NCBI GenBank assembly: GCA_900546835.1
Contig: UREH01000158.1
Coordinates: forward strand, 1-5,005
DNA: 5,005 nucleotides
Direction: 5' to 3'
Source of the DNA: an uncultured Porphyromonadaceae bacterium
Lineage (GTDB): Bacteria; Bacteroidota; Bacteroidia; Bacteroidales; Muribaculaceae
The notes under the pieces are model-generated. The model saw nothing but the letters and a program-made list of their open reading frames with translations. It was not told the origin of the DNA and made no database searches. Positions 1 to 5,005 of the stretch are shown here, piece after piece. The position numbers were made by a program, and so were the translations under genes. Each line of letters starts with the position of its first letter. The first letter of the stretch is position 1.

Positions 1-15
1 GTGTATAAGAGACAG
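1..15 (+). other. Nextera/Tn5 mosaic-end adapter remnant (library artefact)
   Basis: The first 15 bases, GTGTATAAGAGACAG, equal the 3' part of the 19-bp Tn5 mosaic end used in Illumina Nextera libraries (AGATGTGTATAAGAGACAG). They are not genomic sequence. Native sequence should begin at base 16, where the transposase would have cut. The contig therefore ends here because reads ran out at an untrimmed adapter, so nothing upstream can be inferred from this end. Confidence 0.95.
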
Positions 16-57
16 GGTTTTAAGCATTTAATTCTGTTGACGTAAATCGACTATTTT

Positions 58-92
58 GCAGTTATACCGGATGACGAGGCCGTTATAACTGC
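58..92. repeat. Imperfect inverted repeat upstream of the promoter
   Basis: The arms GCAGTTATA (58-66) and TATAACTGC (84-92) are perfect complements. After one mismatch (67/83) the pairing continues with CGG/CCG (68-70 with 80-82), leaving a 9-nt loop. T-rich sequence lies before the left arm and A-rich sequence after the right arm, the reverse of what an intrinsic terminator needs on either strand. It could be the end of an upstream transcript or a binding site for a dimeric regulator, about 48 bases 5' of the -33 element. Function unknown. Confidence 0.5.
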
Positions 93-139
93 GCCCTCAA
101 AAACGTTAAATAAATTTAAGAATTTAATTTACGGGGGAA

Positions 140-172
140 TTTGGGCTGTTTCACGAAAAATTCTTATCTTTG
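140..172 (+). promoter_or_regulatory. Bacteroidota-type promoter driving rpsN and downstream genes
   Basis: A -33 element TTTG (140-143) lies 21 nt before a -7 element TATCTTTG (165-172). This matches exactly the Bacteroidota primary sigma factor consensus TTTG / TAnnTTTG, whose usual spacing is about 19-21 nt. AT-rich sequence precedes it. Transcription should start a few bases after 172, around 177-181, giving a leader of roughly 145-150 nt before rpsN. That nothing but rpsN and its operon follows suggests this promoter feeds the ribosomal protein genes. The match is seen directly; activity is inferred. Confidence 0.8.
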
Positions 173-237
173 CACGAAAATTTGCGGCTGCTACAATCGT
201 TTGAACCTCAGCTATGTGGGCGGCCGCCAACCCCGAA

Positions 238-269
238 GCGGATCAGACTTGCGCGGCAAGTCTGGCCGC
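238..269 (+). promoter_or_regulatory. Strong hairpin in the rpsN leader
   Basis: CAGACTTGC (244-252) and GCAAGTCTG (256-264) form a perfect 9-bp stem with a GCG loop. A T-G wobble (243/265), one bulged A (242) and GCGG/CCGC (238-241 with 266-269) extend it to about 14 pairs. No T-run follows on either strand, so it is not an intrinsic terminator. TTGCGGC (182-188), near the 5' end of the predicted transcript, can instead pair with GCCGCAA (265-271), which would compete with the lower stem. Placement between promoter and rpsN suggests a control element, perhaps a ribosomal protein binding site, but I match it to no known leader family. Confidence 0.5.
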
Positions 270-325
270 AAGCAGTGTGAATAAGAGACTTAATTAATAT
301 ATTTTCAGTAACTTAACAAAAGCAA

Positions 326-595
326 ATGGCAAAAGAATCAATGAAAGCCCGCGAAGTGAAGCGCGCTAAGCTCGTTGCCAAGTATGCCGCCAAGAAGGCT
401 GCCCTCAAGGAAGCCGGCGACTACGAAGGCCTTCAGCTCCTGCCGAAGAACGCATCGAGCGTACGCCTCCACAATCGCTGCTCCATTACCGGCCGCCCCA
501 AAGGCTACATGCGTCAGTTCGGCATCTCGCGTATCCAGTTCCGCGAAATGGCTTCCGCAGGCCTCATCCCGGGCGTGAAGAAAGCAAGCTGGTAA
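326..595 (+). CDS. rpsN: Small ribosomal subunit protein S14 (uS14), zinc-independent form
   Basis: S14 binds 16S rRNA in the head of the 30S subunit and joins late in head assembly. The 89-aa product has the usual length of the long, zinc-free (C-minus) form. The basic helical N-terminal half (about 1-30) is followed by the family signature starting at R51-C52 and the core [16 protein letters not shown] (54-69), ending in the typical KKASW. Only one cysteine (C52) is present, so the CxxC zinc knuckle of the short form is absent. The ATG follows an A-rich stretch (AACAAAAGCAA) without a Shine-Dalgarno, as usual in Bacteroidota. It is the first gene after the promoter at 140-172. rplE, its usual 5' neighbour, is not seen, and a 226-nt noncoding gap separates it from rpsH. 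Confidence 0.97.
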   Translation: MAKESMKAREVKRAKLVAKYAAKKAALKEAGDYEGLQLLPKNASSVRLHNRCSITGRPKGYMRQFGISRIQFREMASAGLIPGVKKASW

Positions 596-821
596 GCAGA
601 GCAGGCGATTCGCTCCGAGAGCTTTCGCCCCAACCTTCCACCCTGATAGCTCGGGGCCGCGTCGCTTAAGGAAAAATCGACAGCAGCGCGCGGCAGAAGG
701 CTGTGAGCCAAGCCAAGGCCCGCCGGGTAAGCCTCAGTCTGCGAGAAACCCCCGGACGGCAACCAGCAGGCCACGTGCCCGAGAGCTATAGTATCAAAAC
801 CCGTTTTAAACAAACAAAAAA
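596..821 (+). promoter_or_regulatory. Long noncoding gap rpsN-rpsH with a predicted RNA fold
   Basis: This 226-nt stretch has no ATG on the + strand before rpsH and no Bacteroidota promoter match. By eye, ATAGCT+CGGG (646-655) pairs with CCCG+AGCTAT (778-781 and 784-789, bulged AG at 782-783), closing a domain of about 120 nt. Inside, GCCGC/GCGGC (656-660 with 690-694), GTCG/CGAC (661-664 with 678-681), GCAGA/TCTGC (693-697 with 738-742; alternative to the last two pairs of the previous stem), GGCT/AGCC (699-702 with 706-709) and AGGC/GCCT (716-719 with 731-734) can form branches. The 9-mer CCGAGAGCT occurs twice (615-623, 779-787). The last 15 bases are A-rich and probably serve rpsH initiation. 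It does not resemble RNase P RNA, tmRNA, SRP RNA or a cobalamin riboswitch. A regulatory RNA is plausible, unproven. Confidence 0.35.
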
Positions 822-1220
822 ATGACAGATCCCATTGCAGATTATCTGACCCGACTGAGGAATGCCATCAAAGCTCAGCACCGCGTTGTTGAGATTCCCG
901 CATCCAACCTCAAGAAGGAAATCACGAAGATTCTCTTCGAACAGGGCTACATCCTCAACTACAAGTTCATCGAGGGTGAGAATCCCGCCGGTGCCATCAA
1001 AGTGGCCCTTAAATACGACCCTGTTGACCGCGTCAACGCCATCAAGGGCCTCGTGCGCGTAAGCCGTCCCGGTCTGCGCCAGTACACCGGCTACAAAAAC
1101 ATGCCCCGAGTTCTCAACGGTCTGGGCATCGCAATCCTTTCCACCTCGAAAGGCCTGATGACCAACAAGAAAGCTGCCGAGGAAAAAATCGGCGGCGAAG
1201 TGCTTTGTTACGTTTATTAA
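822..1220 (+). CDS. rpsH: Small ribosomal subunit protein S8 (uS8)
   Basis: S8 is a primary 16S rRNA binder that nucleates the central domain (platform) of the 30S subunit; in E. coli it also represses the spc operon by binding its own mRNA. The product is 132 aa, the normal length. The N-terminus DPIADYLTRLRNA is characteristic, and the S8 signature GIAILSTSKGLMTNKKAA lies at 102-119 near the C-terminus (IGGEVLCYVY). The ATG follows AAACAAACAAAAAA with no Shine-Dalgarno. It sits 226 nt after rpsN and 21 nt before rplF. If S8 autoregulates here, the folded gap just upstream is the nearest candidate target, but I did not identify the E. coli S8 binding motif in it. Confidence 0.98.
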   Translation: MTDPIADYLTRLRNAIKAQHRVVEIPASNLKKEITKILFEQGYILNYKFIEGENPAGAIKVALKYDPVDRVNAIKGLVRVSRPGLRQYTGYKNMPRVLNGLGIAILSTSKGLMTNKKAAEEKIGGEVLCYVY

Positions 1221-1223
1221 TCT

Positions 1224-1231
1224 TAAGGAGG
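1224..1231 (+). promoter_or_regulatory. Near-perfect Shine-Dalgarno for rplF
   Basis: TAAGGAGG, 10 nt before the rplF ATG, is complementary to the 16S rRNA 3' end over eight bases. It is the only strong Shine-Dalgarno ahead of a gene in this window; the other starts follow A-rich or neutral sequence, as is usual in Bacteroidota, where Shine-Dalgarno use is rare. It supports the ATG at 1242 as the start. Confidence 0.75.
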
Positions 1232-1241
1232 AAACAACATT

Positions 1242-1799
1242 ATGTCAAGAATAGGTAAAGCCCCCATCGAGATTCCCGCAGGCGTAACAGTGAAAGTCGA
1301 CGCCAACAACGTCGTCACCGTTAAAGGCCCCAAAGGCGAACTCTCTCAGGCAGTCAACCCTGAATTCGAAGTAAAGATAGAGGACGGCCACATCCACATC
1401 GTCCGTCCCACCGACGACCGCGAACACCGCGCCCAGCACGGTCTCTACCGCGCGCTGGTCCACAACATGGTTGTAGGCGTGTCCACCGGCTACCGCAAGG
1501 AAATGGAACTCGTAGGCGTAGGCTACCGCGCCAGCGCTACGGGCCAGGTGCTCGAGCTTTCGCTCGGCTTCTCCCATGCCATCTTCATCAAGCTTCCCGC
1601 CGAAGTGAAGGTAGAGGCTAAATCCGAGCGCAACAAAAACCCCCTCATCATTCTCGAAAGCGACGACAAGCAGCTCCTCGGCCAGGTATGCGCCAAGATC
1701 CGCTCCCTCCGCAAGCCCGAACCCTACAAGGGCAAAGGTATCAAGTTCGTAGGCGAAGTTATACGTCGCAAGTCTGGTAAAACGGCCGGTGCCAAATAA
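1242..1799 (+). CDS. rplF: Large ribosomal subunit protein L6 (uL6)
   Basis: L6 binds 23S rRNA domain VI near the sarcin-ricin loop at the base of the L7/L12 stalk, close to the GTPase-factor binding site. The 185-aa product has the usual length with two similar alpha/beta domains (about 1-80 and 81-175). It starts SRIGKAPIEIPAGVTV, typical of the family, and carries the C-terminal L6 signature PEPYKGKGI at 159-167, followed by the expected basic tail (GEVIRRKSGKTAGAK). The start is fixed by alignment to the family N-terminus and by a strong Shine-Dalgarno 10 nt upstream. It lies 21 nt after rpsH and 13 nt before rplR. Confidence 0.98.
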   Translation: MSRIGKAPIEIPAGVTVKVDANNVVTVKGPKGELSQAVNPEFEVKIEDGHIHIVRPTDDREHRAQHGLYRALVHNMVVGVSTGYRKEMELVGVGYRASATGQVLELSLGFSHAIFIKLPAEVKVEAKSERNKNPLIILESDDKQLLGQVCAKIRSLRKPEPYKGKGIKFVGEVIRRKSGKTAGAK

Positions 1800-1812
1800 A
1801 ATGTAAACTATC

Positions 1813-2154
1813 ATGATCTCCAAGCAAGAAAGAAGAAATAAGATCAAGGCACGCATCCGCGGTAAAGTTTCCGGCACCGCCGCACGTCCGCGCATGAGCG
1901 TGTTCCGCAGCAACAAGCAAATCTACGTTCAGCTCGTCGACGACCTCGAAGGCAAGACACTTTGCTGCGCCTCCTCCAAGGGAATCGAGGAAGGAACGAA
2001 ATCTGAAATCGCCGCCAAAGTCGGCAAAGCCATCGCCGAGAAGGCCCTGGCAGCCGGCGTGACCGAAGTGGTCTTCGACCGCAACGGCTACCTTTTCCAC
2101 GGCAGAGTTAAATCATTGGCTGACGCAGCTCGCGAAGGCGGTCTTAAATTCTAA
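1813..2154 (+). CDS. rplR: Large ribosomal subunit protein L18 (uL18)
   Basis: L18 binds 5S rRNA and, with L5, installs it in the central protuberance of the 50S subunit. The 113-aa product matches the short bacterial form: a basic N-terminal tail ([17 protein letters not shown], 3-19), the segment [16 protein letters not shown] (25-40), and the highly conserved C-terminus [15 protein letters not shown]...AAREGGLKF (86-113). There is no Shine-Dalgarno. A stray ATG-TAA (1801-1806) lies just upstream in another frame and is not a start for this protein. It is packed between rplF (13-nt gap) and rpsE (8-nt gap), which suggests translational coupling. Confidence 0.98.
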   Translation: MISKQERRNKIKARIRGKVSGTAARPRMSVFRSNKQIYVQLVDDLEGKTLCCASSKGIEEGTKSEIAAKVGKAIAEKALAAGVTEVVFDRNGYLFHGRVKSLADAAREGGLKF

Positions 2155-2162
2155 TCATCATC

Positions 2163-2681
2163 ATGGCAAATAAGAACAACCGAGTAAAATCTACCAGCGA
2201 TATCGAGTTGAAGGATCGCCTCGTGGCCATCAACCGCGTTACCAAGGTGACTAAAGGTGGCCGCACCTTCACCTTCGCCGCCATCGTCGTCGTAGGCAAC
2301 GAAGACGGCATCGTAGGCTGGGGCCTTGGCAAAGCCAACGAAGTTACCGCAGCTATCGCCAAAGGCGTGGAAGCTGCCAAGAAGAACCTCATCCGCGTAC
2401 CCGTGCATAAAGGCACAATCCCCCACGAGCAGTTCGCCAAGTTCGGCGGTTCGCGCGTGCTCCTCAAGCCCGCATCCACCGGTACGGGCGTGAAGGCCGG
2501 CGGTGCCATGCGTGCCGTGCTCGAGAGCGTGGGCATTTCCGACGTGCTCGCCAAATCCAAAGGCTCGTCCAACCCCCACAACCTCGTCAAGGCCACTATC
2601 GCAGCCCTCGGCGAAATGCGCTCCCCCGCACAGGTCGCCCAGAACCGCGGCATATCAGTCAACCAGGTGTTCAACGGCTAA
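2163..2681 (+). CDS. rpsE: Small ribosomal subunit protein S5 (uS5)
   Basis: S5 sits at the solvent side of the 30S neck, contacts helices of the decoding region and S4/S8, and affects translational fidelity and spectinomycin sensitivity. The 172-aa product has normal length. The N-terminal double-stranded RNA-binding-like domain spans about 15-80 and includes the S5 signature region [18 protein letters not shown]...GKANEV (32-61). The C-terminal domain (about 86-160) has [26 protein letters not shown] split by the usual loop, then [15 protein letters not shown]. It starts 8 nt after rplR in a short TCATCATC spacer, with no Shine-Dalgarno. A 32-nt gap leads to rpmD. Confidence 0.98.
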   Translation: MANKNNRVKSTSDIELKDRLVAINRVTKVTKGGRTFTFAAIVVVGNEDGIVGWGLGKANEVTAAIAKGVEAAKKNLIRVPVHKGTIPHEQFAKFGGSRVLLKPASTGTGVKAGGAMRAVLESVGISDVLAKSKGSSNPHNLVKATIAALGEMRSPAQVAQNRGISVNQVFNG

Positions 2682-2713
2682 TCCATGCCCCCAACTCTAT
2701 TCCCGTTTTTAAA

Positions 2714-2893
2714 ATGGCACAGATCAAAATCAAACAGATAAAGAGCCGCATCGGAGCCCCCGCCGTTCAGAAGCGCACCCTCGATGCTCTTGGCCTCAAG
2801 AAGATGAACCACACCGTGGTCAAGGAGGATACCCCCTCCATCCTCGGCATGGTAGAGCGTGTTCACCACCTCGTTGAGGTCACAAAGGCCTGA
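2714..2893 (+). CDS. rpmD: Large ribosomal subunit protein L30 (uL30)
   Basis: A 59-codon frame, ATG to TGA, encodes MAQIKIKQIKSRIGAP followed by QKRTLDALGLKKMNHTV (19-35) and ends SILGMVERVHHLVEVTKA. This is the typical single-domain bacterial L30, usually about 58-60 aa, with its IGAP motif (13-16), the conserved LDALGLKKMN helix region and the MVERVHHLVEV strand. L30 binds 23S rRNA at the solvent surface of the 50S subunit. It sits exactly where L30 is expected, between rpsE (32-nt gap) and rplO (56-nt gap). The start follows TTTTTAAA without a Shine-Dalgarno and places the M-A-x-I/K N-terminus as in homologues. Confidence 0.96.
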   Translation: MAQIKIKQIKSRIGAPAVQKRTLDALGLKKMNHTVVKEDTPSILGMVERVHHLVEVTKA

Positions 2894-2949
2894 GCTTGAA
2901 TCCCGTCAATTAATTTATCCACACAGCTACTATCCAAATACTCCATATC

Positions 2950-3399
2950 ATGGATTTAAGTAATCTGAAAGCAGCCGCAGGGTCCACCTCCAACTCCAAG
3001 CGTGTGGGCCGCGGTCCCGGCTCCGGCAAGGGCGGCACATCGACCCGTGGTCACAAGGGTGCCAAATCCCGCTCCGGCTATTCGCGTAAAATCGGTTTCG
3101 AAGGCGGCCAGATGCCCCTTCAGCGTCGTCTCCCCAAATGGGGCTTCAAGAATATCAACCGTGTCGAGTACAAAGTCATCAACGTTGCCGATCTCGAAAC
3201 CCTCGCCGAGGCCAAGAACCTCGAGAAAATCGGCCTCGAAGAGCTCCGCGCCGCCGGTCTGGTAGGCAAGAAAGACCTTGTGAAAGTGCTGGCCAACGGC
3301 TCGCTCACCCGCAAGATTGCCGTCGAAGCCAACGCATTTTCCGCAGCCGCCGAGAAAGCCATTGTTGAGGCCGGCGGTTCCATCAACAAAGTAAAGTAA
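2950..3399 (+). CDS. rplO: Large ribosomal subunit protein L15 (uL15)
   Basis: L15 threads a long basic N-terminal extension through 23S rRNA and is an early-to-mid binder in 50S assembly. The 149-aa product is of normal length. The N-terminus MDLSNLKAA is followed by the glycine- and basic-rich extension KRVGRGPGSGKGGTSTRGHKG (18-37 and on), then the conserved FEGGQMPLQRRLPKWGFKN (50-68) and a globular C-terminal domain (about 75-149) rich in Ala, Glu and Lys. The ATG follows CCATATC with no Shine-Dalgarno. Only 4 nt separate its stop from the secY start, so secY is probably translationally coupled to it. Confidence 0.98.
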   Translation: MDLSNLKAAAGSTSNSKRVGRGPGSGKGGTSTRGHKGAKSRSGYSRKIGFEGGQMPLQRRLPKWGFKNINRVEYKVINVADLETLAEAKNLEKIGLEELRAAGLVGKKDLVKVLANGSLTRKIAVEANAFSAAAEKAIVEAGGSINKVK

Positions 3400-3403
3400 T
3401 TCG

Positions 3404-4753
3404 ATGAAATTTATCCAAACATTAAAGAATATCTGGACGATTCAGGAGTTGCGTCAGCGACTCGTCATCACCGTTCTGCTGGTGCTCATTTACCGTCTGG
3501 GTTGCTACGTGGTCCTGCCGGGCATCAACCCCAACGACCTCGACGCCCTCACGTCGTTCACCAACCGCAGCGGTCTGATGCAGCTTCTGGACATGTTCTC
3601 CGGAGGCGCCTTCTCTCAGGCCTCCATCTTCGCCCTCGGCATCATGCCCTACATCACGGCTTCGATCGTAATCCAGCTCGCAGGCATGGTGCTCCCTTCC
3701 TTCCAGAAGATGCAGCGCGAAGGCGAGAGCGGCCGTCAGAAGCTCAACCAGTACACCCGCTATCTGACCGTCCTGATTCTCCTTGTGCAGGGTCCCGCCT
3801 ACCTCTACAACCTTCGCCTGCAGGTGGTCAACGCCGGAGGCCAGGTTGAGATGGGCATCTGGACGGTGATTTTCCTCACCGTCATCCTCGCAGCCGGCTC
3901 CATGTTCATCATGTGGCTCGGCGAGCGCATCACCGACCGCGGTATCGGCAACGGTATCTCGTTCATCATCCTGGTGGGTATCATCGCCCGCCTCCCGGTA
4001 GCGCTCTTCTACGAGTTTACAAGCCGCATGCCCGGATCCACCGGAAACCAGGGCGGCCTGATAATGTTCATCGTCGAGATCGTCCTGCTCTTTGCCGTCA
4101 CCATCGGCGCCGTGCTTCTCGTGCAGGGAACCCGCAAGGTGCCCGTGCAGTATGCAAAGCGCATCGTCGGCAACAAGCAGTATGGCGGCGCACGCCAGTA
4201 CATCCCCCTGAAGGTCAACGCCGCCGGCGTGATGCCAATCATCTTTGCCCAGGCAATCATGTTCATCCCTCTGACGCTCTCGGGCTTCGGCGGGGGTGAG
4301 GCTACCCACGGCTTCTTCGCCACCTTCTCGGATATCAATGGATTCTGGTATAATTTCGTCTACTTCATCATGATCGTGGCCTTCACTTACTTCTACACCG
4401 CCATCACCGTGCGTCCCACTCAGATGGCCGAAGAGATGAAGCGCAACAACGGCTTCATTCCCGGCGTGAAGCCCGGTAAGAAGACCGCTGAATATCTCGA
4501 CGCAATCATGAACCGCATCACCCTCCCCGGCTCGCTCTTCCTCGGCATCGTGGCTATCCTTCCCGCGTTCGCACGCGTGTTCGGAATCAGCCAGAACTTC
4601 GCCCAGTTCTTCGGCGGCACATCGCTGCTGATTATGGTGGGCGTAGTGCTCGATACCCTCCAGCAGATCGAGTCGCACCTGATGATGCACCACTACGACG
4701 GCCTGATGAAGGACGGCAAAATCAAAGGCCGCACCACAGGCAGCGCCTACTGA
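3404..4753 (+). CDS. secY: Protein translocase channel subunit SecY
   Basis: SecY forms the inner-membrane pore of the SecYEG translocon, passing unfolded proteins out with SecA and inserting membrane proteins from the ribosome. The 449-aa product has ten predicted membrane segments: about 18-38, 74-95 (after plug residues around 60-72), 118-138, 151-172, 183-203, 218-240, 270-292, 316-336, 373-392 and 402-420. The cytoplasmic loop after segment 6 carries TRKVPVQYAKR (243-253), matching the ribosome/SecA-binding loop, followed by PLKVNAAGVMPIIFA. In the next large cytoplasmic loop, FIPGVKPGKKTAEYL (351-365) has Lys356 where E. coli has the key Arg357. It begins 4 nt after rplO; a 60-nt gap with a small hairpin precedes map. 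Confidence 0.98.
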   Translation: MKFIQTLKNIWTIQELRQRLVITVLLVLIYRLGCYVVLPGINPNDLDALTSFTNRSGLMQLLDMFSGGAFSQASIFALGIMPYITASIVIQLAGMVLPSFQKMQREGESGRQKLNQYTRYLTVLILLVQGPAYLYNLRLQVVNAGGQVEMGIWTVIFLTVILAAGSMFIMWLGERITDRGIGNGISFIILVGIIARLPVALFYEFTSRMPGSTGNQGGLIMFIVEIVLLFAVTIGAVLLVQGTRKVPVQYAKRIVGNKQYGGARQYIPLKVNAAGVMPIIFAQAIMFIPLTLSGFGGGEATHGFFATFSDINGFWYNFVYFIMIVAFTYFYTAITVRPTQMAEEMKRNNGFIPGVKPGKKTAEYLDAIMNRITLPGSLFLGIVAILPAFARVFGISQNFAQFFGGTSLLIMVGVVLDTLQQIESHLMMHHYDGLMKDGKIKGRTTGSAY

Positions 4754-4769
4754 TATCTCTGAAACCGCG

Positions 4770-4790
4770 TTCCCGCGCCGATGGCGGGAA
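4770..4790 (+). other. Small hairpin between secY and map
   Basis: TTCCCGC (4770-4776) and GCGGGAA (4784-4790) form a perfect 7-bp stem with a 7-nt loop GCCGATG. The bases after it are ACAACCATC, without a T-run, so it is not a clear intrinsic terminator and the operon probably continues into map. It could protect or punctuate the mRNA, or lower map expression relative to secY, or have no role. Confidence 0.4.
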
Positions 4791-4813
4791 ACAACCATCT
4801 ACGAAAACAACAG

Positions 4814-5005
4814 ATGATCTACCTAAAGACACCGGAAGAAATCGAACTGATGGGTCGCGCATGCGACCTCACCAGCCGCACCCTCGCCGAAATGGCCAAA
4901 TGGGTCGCACCCGGTGTTACCACCAATAAGCTCGACTCCGTTGCCAAGGAATTCATCCTTGACAACGGCGGTCGGCCTGCCTGTCTCGGCTACGGCGGGT
5001 TCCCC
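4814..5005 (+). CDS. map: Type I methionine aminopeptidase, 5' part (cut by window end)
   Basis: Map removes the initiator methionine from nascent proteins when the second residue is small, using a dinuclear metal centre. Only the first 64 codons are in the window and the frame is open to its end. MIYLKTPEEIELMGRACDLTSRTLAEM matches the family N-terminal helices, VAPGVTTNKLDSVAKEFI (31-48) is the typical APGVTT segment, and PACLGYGGFP (55-64) matches the conserved strand that in E. coli reads SACLGYHGYP. The metal-binding His, Asp and Glu residues lie downstream, outside the window. The ATG follows AAAACAACAG, without a Shine-Dalgarno. map after secY is the common spc-operon order in Bacteroidota; infA and rpmJ would be expected next. 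Confidence 0.93.
   Translation, partial: MIYLKTPEEIELMGRACDLTSRTLAEMAKWVAPGVTTNKLDSVAKEFILDNGGRPACLGYGGFP

Noticed and set aside
37..58. TTGAC plus TATTTTG as a second promoter
   Set aside because: Spacing is far too short, and TATTTTG lacks one T of the TAnnTTTG element.
58..92. Dyad repeat as an intrinsic terminator
   Set aside because: No T-run follows the stem on either strand; the T and A tracts are on the wrong sides.
219..228. GGCGGCCGCC palindrome containing a NotI site, possible cloning linker
   Set aside because: No vector sequence flanks it; a GC-rich palindrome in a leader is more likely native secondary structure.
275..289. Second adapter-like stretch GTGTGAATAAGAGAC in the leader
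   Set aside because: It resembles the mosaic end only if two bases are deleted, and it continues smoothly into AT-rich sequence before rpsN. Probably coincidence, though worth remembering if reads show a junction here.
1801..1806. ATG-TAA start-stop just before rplR
   Set aside because: A minimal frame with no coding content; the L18 family N-terminus fixes the start at 1813.
1245..1916. Open frame of 223 codons antisense to rplF and part of rplR
   Set aside because: Same codon-bias shadow effect over a certain gene; no recognisable protein and no promoter.
3422..4798. Long open frame (458 codons) antisense to nearly all of secY
   Set aside because: secY is certain on the + strand. The antisense frame stays open because TTA, CTA and TCA codons are rare in this gene; its product is low-complexity, rich in His, Asp and Glu, with no family resemblance.
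4981..4987. CTGTCTC, matching the first bases of the reverse mosaic end
   Set aside because: The match stops after seven bases and the map reading frame and conserved LGYGGFP continue through it.

Overview
This window is a piece of a bacterial spc-type ribosomal protein operon, read on the + strand from rpsN to the start of map. It most likely comes from a Bacteroidota genome, probably Bacteroidales (a Muribaculaceae-like gut lineage would fit but cannot be proven here). The grounds are a textbook Bacteroidota promoter (TTTG, 21 nt, TATCTTTG), starts that mostly lack a Shine-Dalgarno and follow A-rich stretches, the gene order, and proteins of the expected Bacteroidota type. The coding DNA is moderately GC-rich, while the promoter region is AT-rich.

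Layout: 1-15 is a remnant of the Nextera/Tn5 mosaic-end adapter, so the contig starts at a library artefact. 16-325 holds no convincing gene: a dyad repeat (58-92), the promoter (140-172) and a leader of about 145-150 nt with a strong hairpin (238-269). Then follow rpsN (S14), an unusually long 226-nt noncoding gap with a predicted fold, rpsH (S8), rplF (L6, with a near-perfect Shine-Dalgarno), rplR (L18), rpsE (S5), rpmD (L30, 59 aa), rplO (L15), secY (translocon channel) and the first 64 codons of map (methionine aminopeptidase), cut by the window end.

The genes form one co-directional unit with gaps of 4-60 nt, apart from the 226-nt gap after rpsN. The products build both ribosomal subunits (S14, S8 and S5 in the small one; L6, L18, L30 and L15 in the large one), insert or export nascent proteins (SecY) and trim the N-terminal methionine (Map). 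The parts that stand out are regulatory. rplE, the usual neighbour 5' of rpsN, is absent from the 310 bases upstream; a promoter and structured leader stand there instead. The rpsN-rpsH gap carries a duplicated 9-mer competing for one partner sequence. I see no mobile element, CRISPR array, tRNA or rRNA, and no evidence of a wholly new system; the novelty, if any, lies in these two noncoding regions.
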